Shown: one piece after another, positions 7,382 to 14,637 of the stretch
How positions within the stretch are numbered: the stretch's first letter is position 1
Layout: every line of letters starts with the position of its first letter
NCBI GenBank assembly: GCA_027449905.1
Contig: DAIDKT010000024.1
Coordinates: 1 to 40,629 of the forward strand
Direction of reading: 5' to 3'
Origin: Legionellales bacterium
GTDB taxonomy: Bacteria; Pseudomonadota; Gammaproteobacteria; Legionellales; Legionellaceae
Length of the DNA: 40,629 bases
Program-made: the position numbers and the translations under genes
Notes under the pieces: model-generated
Database searches by the model: none
Told to the model about the DNA's origin: nothing
Seen by the model: the letters and a program-made list of their open reading frames with translations, nothing else

Positions 7382-8260
7382 ATGGATGATTTTACGGCGA
7401 TCGACTTTGCAGCAATAAAGGCAGCAGATACTCACGAGGATCATGATTTAAAAACTCGATTCAAAATCGCTTACGGTGAAGCAAGTCGAGATTATTGGCA
7501 GGGGTTTTTAAATTGGCGATTGTGGACCTATCTCGCAGTTGCAGATATCCGAAGGCGTTATCGACGAACATTCATAGGTCCATTTTGGACGACGTTAAAT
7601 CTAGCTATTTTTATTTTAACGATGGGACTGTTATTCTCAACATTATGGAAAAGTGATGCCAAAACATTTTTGCCTTATTTTGCATCCAGTTTTATTTGTT
7701 GGACGTTTACAGCTGCTATTATTAGTGAGAGTTGTACTGTCTTTACCAGTGCAGAAGGGTTACTAAAGCAACTGTCGTTACCCTATTCATCATTCTCATG
7801 GTTGATTGTTGCCCGTAATTTTCTGGTTTTTCTTCACCAAGTCGTCATTTATATCTGTGTTGCCATCTTCTTTCATGTACCGGTGACCTTGAATATTTTA
7901 TTCATTATTCCCGGCTTTATGTTATTGTTCGTTTCTGCGAGTTGGTTGGGAATTTTGCTTGGCTTGTTTTGTGCAAGATATAGAGATATTCAACAAGTAG
8001 TTGCTAGTTTACTGCAAATTTCCATGTTTGTTACACCAATTTTTTGGCCACCTGAACAGCTCGGTCATGGCTTTAAATCTTATTTACTTGTTAATTTAAA
8101 TCCACTATATCATTATATTTCTTTAATTCGTCAACCTTTATTAGGTTTAGAGTCATCCGCATTAAGTTGGTTGGTTGTCAGCATAACCACTATTTTGGGT
8201 TGGATATTCACCATGTTTGTTATGTCCCAGAAACAGCGCAATCTTATTTTTTGGCTATAA
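7382..8260 (+). CDS. wzm: O-antigen ABC transporter permease (Wzm-like)
   Basis: This is an ABC-2-type integral membrane protein of about 292 residues with roughly six hydrophobic segments. The cytoplasmic N-terminal part has ADIRRRYRRTFIGPFW, characteristic of polysaccharide-export permeases just before the first membrane helix. Near the C-terminus, LNPLYHYISLIRQPLLG is the usual family signature. It forms the channel that moves the lipid-linked glycan across the inner membrane. The frame is open from 7319, but the ATG at 7382 has a GAGGT ribosome binding site 4 bases upstream and gives the usual family N-terminus. It pairs with the ATPase at 8466-9215. Their presence implies ABC-dependent rather than Wzx/Wzy-dependent O-antigen export. 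Confidence 0.88.
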   Translation: MDDFTAIDFAAIKAADTHEDHDLKTRFKIAYGEASRDYWQGFLNWRLWTYLAVADIRRRYRRTFIGPFWTTLNLAIFILTMGLLFSTLWKSDAKTFLPYFASSFICWTFTAAIISESCTVFTSAEGLLKQLSLPYSSFSWLIVARNFLVFLHQVVIYICVAIFFHVPVTLNILFIIPGFMLLFVSASWLGILLGLFCARYRDIQQVVASLLQISMFVTPIFWPPEQLGHGFKSYLLVNLNPLYHYISLIRQPLLGLESSALSWLVVSITTILGWIFTMFVMSQKQRNLIFWL

Positions 8261-8465
8261 CTCGCCAGGAACTTCATCATGAACATAGTAAAGGAATGTT
8301 GATTGATTAAAGAAAGTATAACGTGAGGAGGCTTTCATTGTGTACAAGATGACATGGGTTCATTTTGATTAAATTAAAGTCAATCTTATCTACAAGCTGT
8401 GTAGTTACTTTTTTGCCTTTAACAGGAAGGGAGAAAAGCGGAACGTTAGTTTCAAGGAGCGTTGA
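8261..8465. other. 205-base spacer between wzm and wzt
   Basis: Permease and ATPase genes of this system usually abut or overlap, so this gap is unusual. It holds a possible start context (GAGGAGG before a GTG near 8340) that leads only to about 10 codons, and a weak hairpin CTACA/TGTAG near 8391-8405 followed by several T. No gene is supported; it may be a remnant or a regulatory spacer. Confidence 0.3.
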
Positions 8466-9215
8466 ATGTCGGTTTTTTTAGAAGTAAAAAACATAACCCT
8501 CGATATACCGATTTTTAATGTAAGTCGTAGTTTTCGAACATCACTGATTCAGTGTATGACGGGTGGTCAAATTAATCAACATGACCATTCGAAACAAGTC
8601 AGCGTTCGCGCATTGGATGATATTAGTTTTAAATTAAATGCCGGGGATCGTTTAGGTATAGTGGGGCATAACGGTGCCGGAAAAACAACCTTATTACGTG
8701 TTCTGGCCCGTATTTATAGACCATTAGTCGGACACTACCATTATCGTGGGAAAATTACACCTTTATTTAACATGGCTCTGGGCTTAGATTTAGATGATAC
8801 CGGACTGGATAATATATACACCATCGGCATGCATCTTGGCATGACTAAAACTGAAATTTCATCAAAAAAAGATGAAATCATTCAATGTTGTGAGTTGGGC
8901 GATTTTATCCATTTGCCAGTTAGAATATATTCTGTCGGTATGCAAACACGGTTAAGTTTTGCGATAGCAACCTCGCTAGAACCGGATATTTTATTAATGG
9001 ATGAAGGAATAGGTGCCGGTGATGCTAGCTTTGCTGAAAAAGCAAAAAATCGTTTGATTAATTTTTATGATAAAACAAGTATATTAGTGATCGCCTCACA
9101 TTCTGATGAATTAATTCGTAAACTCTGCAATAAAGCTTTATTGATGCGAGGGGGCAAACAAGTTCTGCTGGGTAGTGTAGACGATGTACTATCTGAATAT
9201 AGTAATCAGTTATGA
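8466..9215 (+). CDS. wzt: O-antigen ABC transporter ATP-binding protein (Wzt-like, short)
   Basis: The 249-residue ABC ATPase drives export together with the Wzm-like permease. Visible motifs are Walker A GHNGAGKTT (residues 67-75), an ABC signature of the polysaccharide-export class YSVGMQTR (from residue 155), and Walker B ILLMDEGIGAGD. The protein ends soon after the H-switch region (ASHSDEL). It lacks the extra C-terminal carbohydrate-binding domain of Wzt proteins that recognise a capped O-antigen end. It thus resembles capsule- or teichoic-acid-type ATPases and the short Wzt class. A CAAGGAG ribosome binding site precedes the ATG. The stop overlaps the next start in ATGA. Confidence 0.9.
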   Translation: MSVFLEVKNITLDIPIFNVSRSFRTSLIQCMTGGQINQHDHSKQVSVRALDDISFKLNAGDRLGIVGHNGAGKTTLLRVLARIYRPLVGHYHYRGKITPLFNMALGLDLDDTGLDNIYTIGMHLGMTKTEISSKKDEIIQCCELGDFIHLPVRIYSVGMQTRLSFAIATSLEPDILLMDEGIGAGDASFAEKAKNRLINFYDKTSILVIASHSDELIRKLCNKALLMRGGKQVLLGSVDDVLSEYSNQL

Positions 9216-10069
9216 GAGTTTTACTGACTGGGCCTAATAGTTTTAGTGGAAAAGTTATTTTAGCCGACTTGGTGGATCGAGGCTATGATTTGACGACTAT
9301 CAGTCGTCAACCATTGTATCAAAATTTTTCTTCGCCTATAAAGTGCATTTATAGCGACCTAACTACCCTATATCACCTGGATGATAAGTTTGATGCCATC
9401 ATTCATATTGCCGCAACATCCCCCATGTCAGGCGTTACAATGAAGCAAATAATTCAAGATAATATCTTAGCCACGCAGAACTTAATTCAAATAGCCAAAA
9501 AATCTTCTATTAGTAAATTCATATTATTCTCAACATGCTCTGCTTACGGGCAAGTTCGGGCGCCTATTTTGAGGGAAAGTACCCCCTCATTACAACCATG
9601 CGTATATGGCGCGAGTAAATTGATGTGCGAAGCCATGTTGCGAGAGGAACGAACATTTCAAACGGTCGCGATTAGATTACCAGCAGTGATTGGTAAAGGT
9701 GCATCAAGACATTGGTTGGCAACGATGATTGAAAAAGCTCGTAATGGTCAAGATATTACAATTTACAACCCAGATGCTATCTTTAATAATGCCATTCATA
9801 TCGATGTCCTCGGGCAATTTGTTGCCAAATTACTAGCCGATCAATTACCTGATCATTTTGATTTTTTAAATGTTGCAAGTAAAGATGGTTTAACAATTAC
9901 CTGTATTATTGAAAAAATATTGAATATGGTTCAATCGAACTCTAGGGTAATTATCGGTCAAACAGAAAAACTCCCTTTTCGAATTTCTTACGAATATGCT
10001 GCACGCAGATACGGTTTTGAACCAGCGTCTTTTGACGCTTCATTAACAAGCTATATTAGCACTGGTTAA
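9212..10069 (+). CDS. NAD(P)-dependent epimerase/dehydratase (extended SDR)
   Basis: The 285-residue protein is an extended short-chain dehydrogenase. Its N-terminal dinucleotide motif is TGPNSFSGK (residues 6-14), slightly off the usual GGxGxxG. The catalytic region has FSTCSAYG and YGASK. A C-terminal substrate-binding part follows but is shorter than in UDP-glucose 4-epimerase. It probably epimerises, reduces or dehydrates a nucleotide sugar. It starts within the wzt stop (ATGA), so it is the coupled last gene of the plus-strand operon. The substrate is unknown. Confidence 0.82.
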   Translation: MRVLLTGPNSFSGKVILADLVDRGYDLTTISRQPLYQNFSSPIKCIYSDLTTLYHLDDKFDAIIHIAATSPMSGVTMKQIIQDNILATQNLIQIAKKSSISKFILFSTCSAYGQVRAPILRESTPSLQPCVYGASKLMCEAMLREERTFQTVAIRLPAVIGKGASRHWLATMIEKARNGQDITIYNPDAIFNNAIHIDVLGQFVAKLLADQLPDHFDFLNVASKDGLTITCIIEKILNMVQSNSRVIIGQTEKLPFRISYEYAARRYGFEPASFDASLTSYISTG

Positions 10070-10103
10070 CATACCATCCATAATGATTTTATTTCGTAAA
10101 AAA

Positions 10104-10258
10104 GTAACTCCCCAGGTTGTGGATAAGTTTGATTTTAATTAAATCAAATTGATTCCACGTCATCCTGAATGCAGTGAAGGATCTCCTGAATTTGGCTCAA
10201 AACAAGTCATTTGGAGATCCTTCACTGCGTTCAGGATAACGTACCTAGGGTAAGTTAC
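10104..10258. repeat. 155-bp palindromic MITE with 8-bp target duplication
   Basis: GTAACTCCCCAGGT at the left end faces GTAACTTACCCTAGGT read inward from the right end. The element is bounded by the direct repeat GTAAAAAA (10096-10103 and 10259-10266). Inside are two dyads: 10119-10158 (GTGG...CCAC around an A/T-rich core) and 10159-10240. The second has arms GTCATCCTGAA..GCAGTGAAGGATCTCC and its near-complement. Ends in GTAA and an 8-bp duplication fit the IS66 family, so it may be mobilised by an IS66 transposase. It sits between the ends of two convergent operons, where its stems could stop transcription from both sides. No U-run follows, so it is not a standard intrinsic terminator. Confidence 0.65.
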
Positions 10259-10294
10259 GTAAAAAATCCAGTGATAAAATATGCTTCAATTTGA

Positions 10295-12688
10295 TTAGAT
10301 GCTTGTTTCTTTTGTTTGGGAGGATATTTTTTGAGAAGATTGCTCACCTTTGCACTGTTGTAAAACAAACTTAACCGTTTCATTATTAGGGTCATCTTTG
10401 AGTATATCTTCAAAATCGTTTATGGCTAATCGATATTTTTTCAGTTTAGCCAAGGTAGTACCCCGCATATAGTATAATGCATTGTTTTTAGGCCCACGTT
10501 GAATTGCTTGAGTAAATGCAACAACAGCCCCGTCTAAATCTCCTTGTGAAATTTTATCCAACCCTTGCTGTTGAAATACCGTCCAATCCACTAAAGCAGC
10601 GCTTTTTTCTGGTTGGTTTCTCTGCTGCTGAGATAAGGCAAATTGCGATTGTTTTAAGCAACTCTGAACAGTTTGATTTTCAGGATCAGAAGCTAAAATA
10701 GTTTCAAAATCTTTTATAGCAAGCGCATGTTCGTTTAATTTAGCTAAAGTAGTTCCCCGCAAAAAAAATAGCGCGGTATTGTGGGGGCCTCGTTTAATTG
10801 CCTGTGTAAAATCATCAATCGCGCCTGTCAAATTATTCCGTTCAATATTTTTTAGACCACTTGTTTGATATGCAACCCATGATATGCCTGACTTAAGCTC
10901 AGCCTCTGACTGACTCAACAGTGTTTGTACCGTTTTATTATCTGGGTCAACCATTAAAATTGCTTTAAAATCTGTTATGGCGCGAGCGTGCTCCCCAAGC
11001 TGAGCCAAGGTTGAGCCGCGTAAATACAATAGAGCCGTATTTTTAGGTCCTCTTTGTATTGCTTCGCTAAAATCTAAAACCGCACCAGCCAAATCACCGT
11101 GTTTACTTTTATCAAGCCCGCGTGCTTGATATGCTATCCAAGAAGATAGGGGCTTCTCGATTGTATAACCTTCTAACGATTGTTTAATTAAGTTTGCTAA
11201 CGCCGTTTCTCTGTAAGGCAAATGACGGGCATACGCTGATTGCTCCTCTTGTAGCTGCCGTCTTTTGGCCTGATTGAGCAGTGCCATTGCTAGGGATTCA
11301 TTTTTCTTTTCACGAGCCAGATTTGCCTTAAAAAATAGTTTATATGACTCAGAGCACATGGTGCCTGGGCGTTTGGATAAAACTTCCTCTGCCGATTTTT
11401 TTATTTCTTCTGCATCATTAGGAAATTTTTTTTCATAATTCTCAGCATCACTTAGGGTCTTTTGCAACTCGGTTTCAATATTATTTTTAGTTAATAAAAC
11501 GCCAAAATCAGCGGGCGGTGCCATTTCTCTGGTAGCCGCATGATAGTCCATGATCCTATCTAATATTAAGTTTCCAGTCGCAATTTTATAATGAGACATT
11601 TCCCAGTACCACCGCATATAAGCCGGTGATTGAGGGAAAGGCTCTGTTGTGATCATACTAAAATTCATAAAATCCCATAACGGAATGGGAGTTAAATTAG
11701 GATATCGCTCCGCATCTTTTGCAAGCACATCAACAACTCCTCGCTTAAACTCATCAAACGCATCCCATAATCCAGCCTCTTTAATTGCTAAAATAGCTCG
11801 CGCATGTGTTGGTGAGATAAAAAAGCGGACCTCAATATTATTTTTTCTAGAAAAATCAACTATCTTGCGTAATGTGTCAAAAGTAGATTTTTTCTCTCCA
11901 AGCAGCGTTGTACAGTATCTTTGCTCTGGTCCAGCAGTCCATACCTTCTCTATATAGTACTTTTCATTACTAATAGTTGCCGCTCTGTGCGGAAAAACAA
12001 TCACATTTTCTGGCTGACGCATGCCATTGTATAAATATAAATCTTTGGATTTTATTACCTCAGGGTGAAGACGCCTGAGCTCTCTTTCCTTCTGACTATC
12101 TTGTTGTAATATCGTGGTGAAACTAGATCTGGTCGCTGTTTTGAATAAAATAGCATCGACGTCATGGAAAAAGGTCGTTGTTAAATAAGATTGATTGGGT
12201 GATAGCATCAGTCGTTTTTCATCATAATTTAATATTTCGGTACCAAATACAATGTCCTCTCGATTGGCATTGAACATCAAAAAATCTAAACCAATAATAG
12301 CCAGTTTCAATTTCTTATCAGAGGCATAATAAGTGTGTTGTAATGTTCGGTATATTTCGTACAGCCCACTTCCAGCCATTGCCATGTTGTAAGCACGGTA
12401 GCCCAATGCTTTAAACACAGGATGCTCAGGGTCAATAGATTTTTCTGCGCGGGATGTCCCAAAGATTGCAGCCGTTGGTTTGAAATAATGTGCGGCATGA
12501 GCTTTTGACAGCCTTAAATTGGCAGTAACAGCGGGCTTTTCACGGTTGATCCCCTGGATAGATAACAGCCGAAACATACCATAAGGATCAACCAAAATAT
12601 TAAATATGATAACCAAGCATATTAAAATTATTGGCACGAGAACATAGCATAGCACGAATTTTTTAGGTGCTGGCGCGAGCGCTTTCAT
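10295..12688 (-). CDS. membrane-anchored AlgJ/DltD-like O-acylation partner with TPR tail
   Basis: The roughly 797-residue protein has one N-terminal membrane anchor (residues 12-35) and a periplasmic body. The GTSR motif, with Ser near residue 79, and a later SPTH are in the order of the Ser and His blocks of SGNH-like AlgJ/AlgX/DltD proteins. The C-terminal third has three repeat modules of 80-98 residues, at about 515-601, 602-699 and 700-779. Each contains G-(D/N)-L-x-G-A and RGP.N.AL..(L/M)RG.TLA.L, giving TPR-like hairpins. It lies directly after the MBOAT gene and probably completes acyl transfer to the glycan in the periplasm. The TPR tail may bind a partner. The ATG at 12688 is preferred, with GAGGT about 9 bases upstream; a GTG one codon earlier is possible. 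Confidence 0.72.
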   Translation of the reverse strand: MKALAPAPKKFVLCYVLVPIILICLVIIFNILVDPYGMFRLLSIQGINREKPAVTANLRLSKAHAAHYFKPTAAIFGTSRAEKSIDPEHPVFKALGYRAYNMAMAGSGLYEIYRTLQHTYYASDKKLKLAIIGLDFLMFNANREDIVFGTEILNYDEKRLMLSPNQSYLTTTFFHDVDAILFKTATRSSFTTILQQDSQKERELRRLHPEVIKSKDLYLYNGMRQPENVIVFPHRAATISNEKYYIEKVWTAGPEQRYCTTLLGEKKSTFDTLRKIVDFSRKNNIEVRFFISPTHARAILAIKEAGLWDAFDEFKRGVVDVLAKDAERYPNLTPIPLWDFMNFSMITTEPFPQSPAYMRWYWEMSHYKIATGNLILDRIMDYHAATREMAPPADFGVLLTKNNIETELQKTLSDAENYEKKFPNDAEEIKKSAEEVLSKRPGTMCSESYKLFFKANLAREKKNESLAMALLNQAKRRQLQEEQSAYARHLPYRETALANLIKQSLEGYTIEKPLSSWIAYQARGLDKSKHGDLAGAVLDFSEAIQRGPKNTALLYLRGSTLAQLGEHARAITDFKAILMVDPDNKTVQTLLSQSEAELKSGISWVAYQTSGLKNIERNNLTGAIDDFTQAIKRGPHNTALFFLRGTTLAKLNEHALAIKDFETILASDPENQTVQSCLKQSQFALSQQQRNQPEKSAALVDWTVFQQQGLDKISQGDLDGAVVAFTQAIQRGPKNNALYYMRGTTLAKLKKYRLAINDFEDILKDDPNNETVKFVLQQCKGEQSSQKISSQTKETSI

Positions 12689-12700
12689 CACATTATTACC

Positions 12701-14314
12701 TCAAAATCGAAAATAGATAAAATTTACAACCGGTGAAGCTCTCAACGTTTGCCAAAAAATAGCCCCTAATAAAGAGATGCTAAGAAATACAGCAAGGGCT
12801 GGAGAAAGTTTTAATTCTAGATGATTATTTTGGATGGAGATGAAAGGCAACTGACGCCACCACCGTTTTATAGGGCGAGCATTGATCGCGTCTATAGTTG
12901 GCTTAAATGCGGCGCAAATTTGTTGCGTATTAGGTGAAGTCCATACCACAACCAATAATATCAAAATAAATAGTCCTTGATTAAAACCATGAAAATAAGC
13001 AACGCCCGAATCTTGAAAATGTAGACCGAGACGTTTAAGAAATTGGCCAACAACACCCGTCGTTGCTTCATATTTAGCGGCTAAAGCAAAACCGTTTAAT
13101 CCCACCATGCCTTTTATCAGAGTGATGGCTGCCTTAAAACTCTCCGCACGAAAAAAAACCCAAGCAATTACAACCACGCCAAAGGTTAATAATTGCGAAC
13201 TGCGATAACGAACCCATCCACCTGAAGATAGACCAAAATTAAAAGATACCTTCAGAAAACGCCAGCAGTGATTCACAATTAAATAAAAGCTGTGTAAAGC
13301 TCCCCATAAGAGAAATGTCCAAGCTGCGCCATGCCAAAGTCCTCCGATTAGCATGGTCAACATCAAATTCAGATATCGACGTACATGACCTTTGCGATTC
13401 CCACCCAGTGGAATATAGATATAATCTCGTAAAAAACGTGACAGGGTCATGTGCCAACTTCGCCAGAATTCAATGATATTACTGGCTTTATAAGGGGAAT
13501 TGAAATTCTGGGGCAGCCTAATACCCATCATCAACGATAGGCCAAGCGCCATATCGGTATACGCCGAAAAATCAAAATAAATTTGCATGCTAAAACTTAA
13601 AGCTGCAGCCCACGATTCTATAAAAGTTAGTGGCCATCCCGCTTGTGCGGCTTTAAATGGTGCATCAACCCATAACGCCAGTTGATCAGCAATCATGATT
13701 TTTTTACATAAGCCGATTGTAAACATAGTAAGTCCGACGGCCATGTCAGTTGGATTGAATGCATGGACAACAGATTGACGAAACTGAGGAATTAGCTCTT
13801 TGTGATGTACAATAGGGCCTGCAATTAACTGTGGGAAATACAAAACGAACAAACAAAAATCAAGAAAGTTGTATTCTTCAGCTTCCCCGCGATAAGCATC
13901 TACTAAATAAGCAATTTTCTGAAAAATAAAAAATGAAATCCCAATCGGCATGATGATATGTTTCAATACATGCTCGGTATTAAACAGAAGATTGACATTA
14001 CTCATCACAAAAAAACTGTATTTGAAGTAAAACAGGACCCCGATATTGATTGAGAGACCGCAAAATAGCAAAAAAAGTGATTTACGCTTTTTTTTGTACC
14101 GGTTAGAAAGCAGCACCCCGAATTTATAATTAATCACAATCAGCACAAGCAGGAGCAAAAGATAATCTAAACGAAAGAAGCCATAAAAGAGTGCAGACAT
14201 AAAAACCAACCATGCTACAGCGGCTCTTTTTGCAGCGAAATAAGATAACCCATAAAAACCGACTAAGGTTAGCGGCAAAAACAAAAATATAAATGCTTCT
14301 GAATTAAATAACAT
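12701..14314 (-). CDS. MBOAT-family O-acyltransferase (AlgI-like)
   Basis: The 537-residue polytopic membrane protein has about 11 hydrophobic segments and is close in length to AlgI. The family hallmark is complete: FWRSWHMTLSRFLRDYIY followed by PLGGN, then LIGGLWHGAAWTF with the conserved His at residue 328. MBOAT proteins of this branch move an acyl group, commonly acetyl, across the inner membrane for O-acylation of an extracytoplasmic polysaccharide. The next gene encodes the expected periplasmic partner, 12 bases downstream. An AAAGGA ribosome binding site lies 6 bases before the ATG. The glycan made by the neighbouring genes is the likely acceptor. Confidence 0.9.
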   Translation of the reverse strand: MLFNSEAFIFLFLPLTLVGFYGLSYFAAKRAAVAWLVFMSALFYGFFRLDYLLLLLVLIVINYKFGVLLSNRYKKKRKSLFLLFCGLSINIGVLFYFKYSFFVMSNVNLLFNTEHVLKHIIMPIGISFFIFQKIAYLVDAYRGEAEEYNFLDFCLFVLYFPQLIAGPIVHHKELIPQFRQSVVHAFNPTDMAVGLTMFTIGLCKKIMIADQLALWVDAPFKAAQAGWPLTFIESWAAALSFSMQIYFDFSAYTDMALGLSLMMGIRLPQNFNSPYKASNIIEFWRSWHMTLSRFLRDYIYIPLGGNRKGHVRRYLNLMLTMLIGGLWHGAAWTFLLWGALHSFYLIVNHCWRFLKVSFNFGLSSGGWVRYRSSQLLTFGVVVIAWVFFRAESFKAAITLIKGMVGLNGFALAAKYEATTGVVGQFLKRLGLHFQDSGVAYFHGFNQGLFILILLVVVWTSPNTQQICAAFKPTIDAINARPIKRWWRQLPFISIQNNHLELKLSPALAVFLSISLLGAIFWQTLRASPVVNFIYFRF

Positions 14315-14325
14315 ATTAAATCCTT

Positions 14326-14463
14326 TTATCCGAACTGCTCACCCTTCATTAAACCACTTAGATAACCTGGGTCTTTTGCTTCATTGCTGGATTGCAAACG
14401 TTTCTGCAATAGGCATTTACCACCTACAAACTCGACGCCTTGAAATGTTTGCCCGTCTTGCAC
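14326..14463 (-). CDS. short open frame upstream of the MBOAT gene, possibly a gene remnant
   Basis: On the minus strand a frame stays open for about 51 codons and ends in TAA 11 bases before the MBOAT start. Its composition looks coding, with segments such as TFQGVEFVGGKCLLQ and GYLSGLMKGEQFG. The only start in a sensible place is a GTG at 14463 without a ribosome binding site, giving 45 residues. The frame is cut by a stop about six codons further upstream. It may be the 3' end of a lost gene of the same operon, or a very small gene. Not recognised. Confidence 0.3.
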   Translation of the reverse strand: MQDGQTFQGVEFVGGKCLLQKRLQSSNEAKDPGYLSGLMKGEQFG

Positions 14464-14566
14464 GCAAGCAAAAAGGGCTGGTTATGTAAGAAGCTCCTTC
14501 TCAAAAATCTGTTAACTCTCACCTATATTAGATTAACTGCGTGAGGATAAAGATCCAAATACCCTA

Positions 14567-14637
14567 GGGCGTGTTAACAATTCAGATCTCGACGTCCCGG
14601 TACGTAGGGCATCAGAAAATGAATTGTCAACAGACCC
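14567..14637. repeat. 71-bp mini-element with TGTTRACAATTCA ends
   Basis: The left end GGGCGTGTTAACAATTCA and the right end read inward GGGTCTGTTGACAATTCA match at 15 of 18 positions. The element is flanked by TA on both sides (14565-14566, 14638-14639). That is a TA target duplication as in some IS5-group and IS630/Tc1-like elements. The TA next to the right end lies in the TAG stop codon of the minus-strand gene that ends here. It has no coding capacity. Confidence 0.6.

Noticed and set aside
10159..10240. Intrinsic terminator reading of the large hairpin
   Set aside because: The stem is strong but no T-run follows on either side. It is listed as part of a MITE, with termination only as a possibility.
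11649..11957. 102-codon plus-strand open frame
   Set aside because: Shadow of the AlgJ-like gene; no ribosome binding site or known motif.
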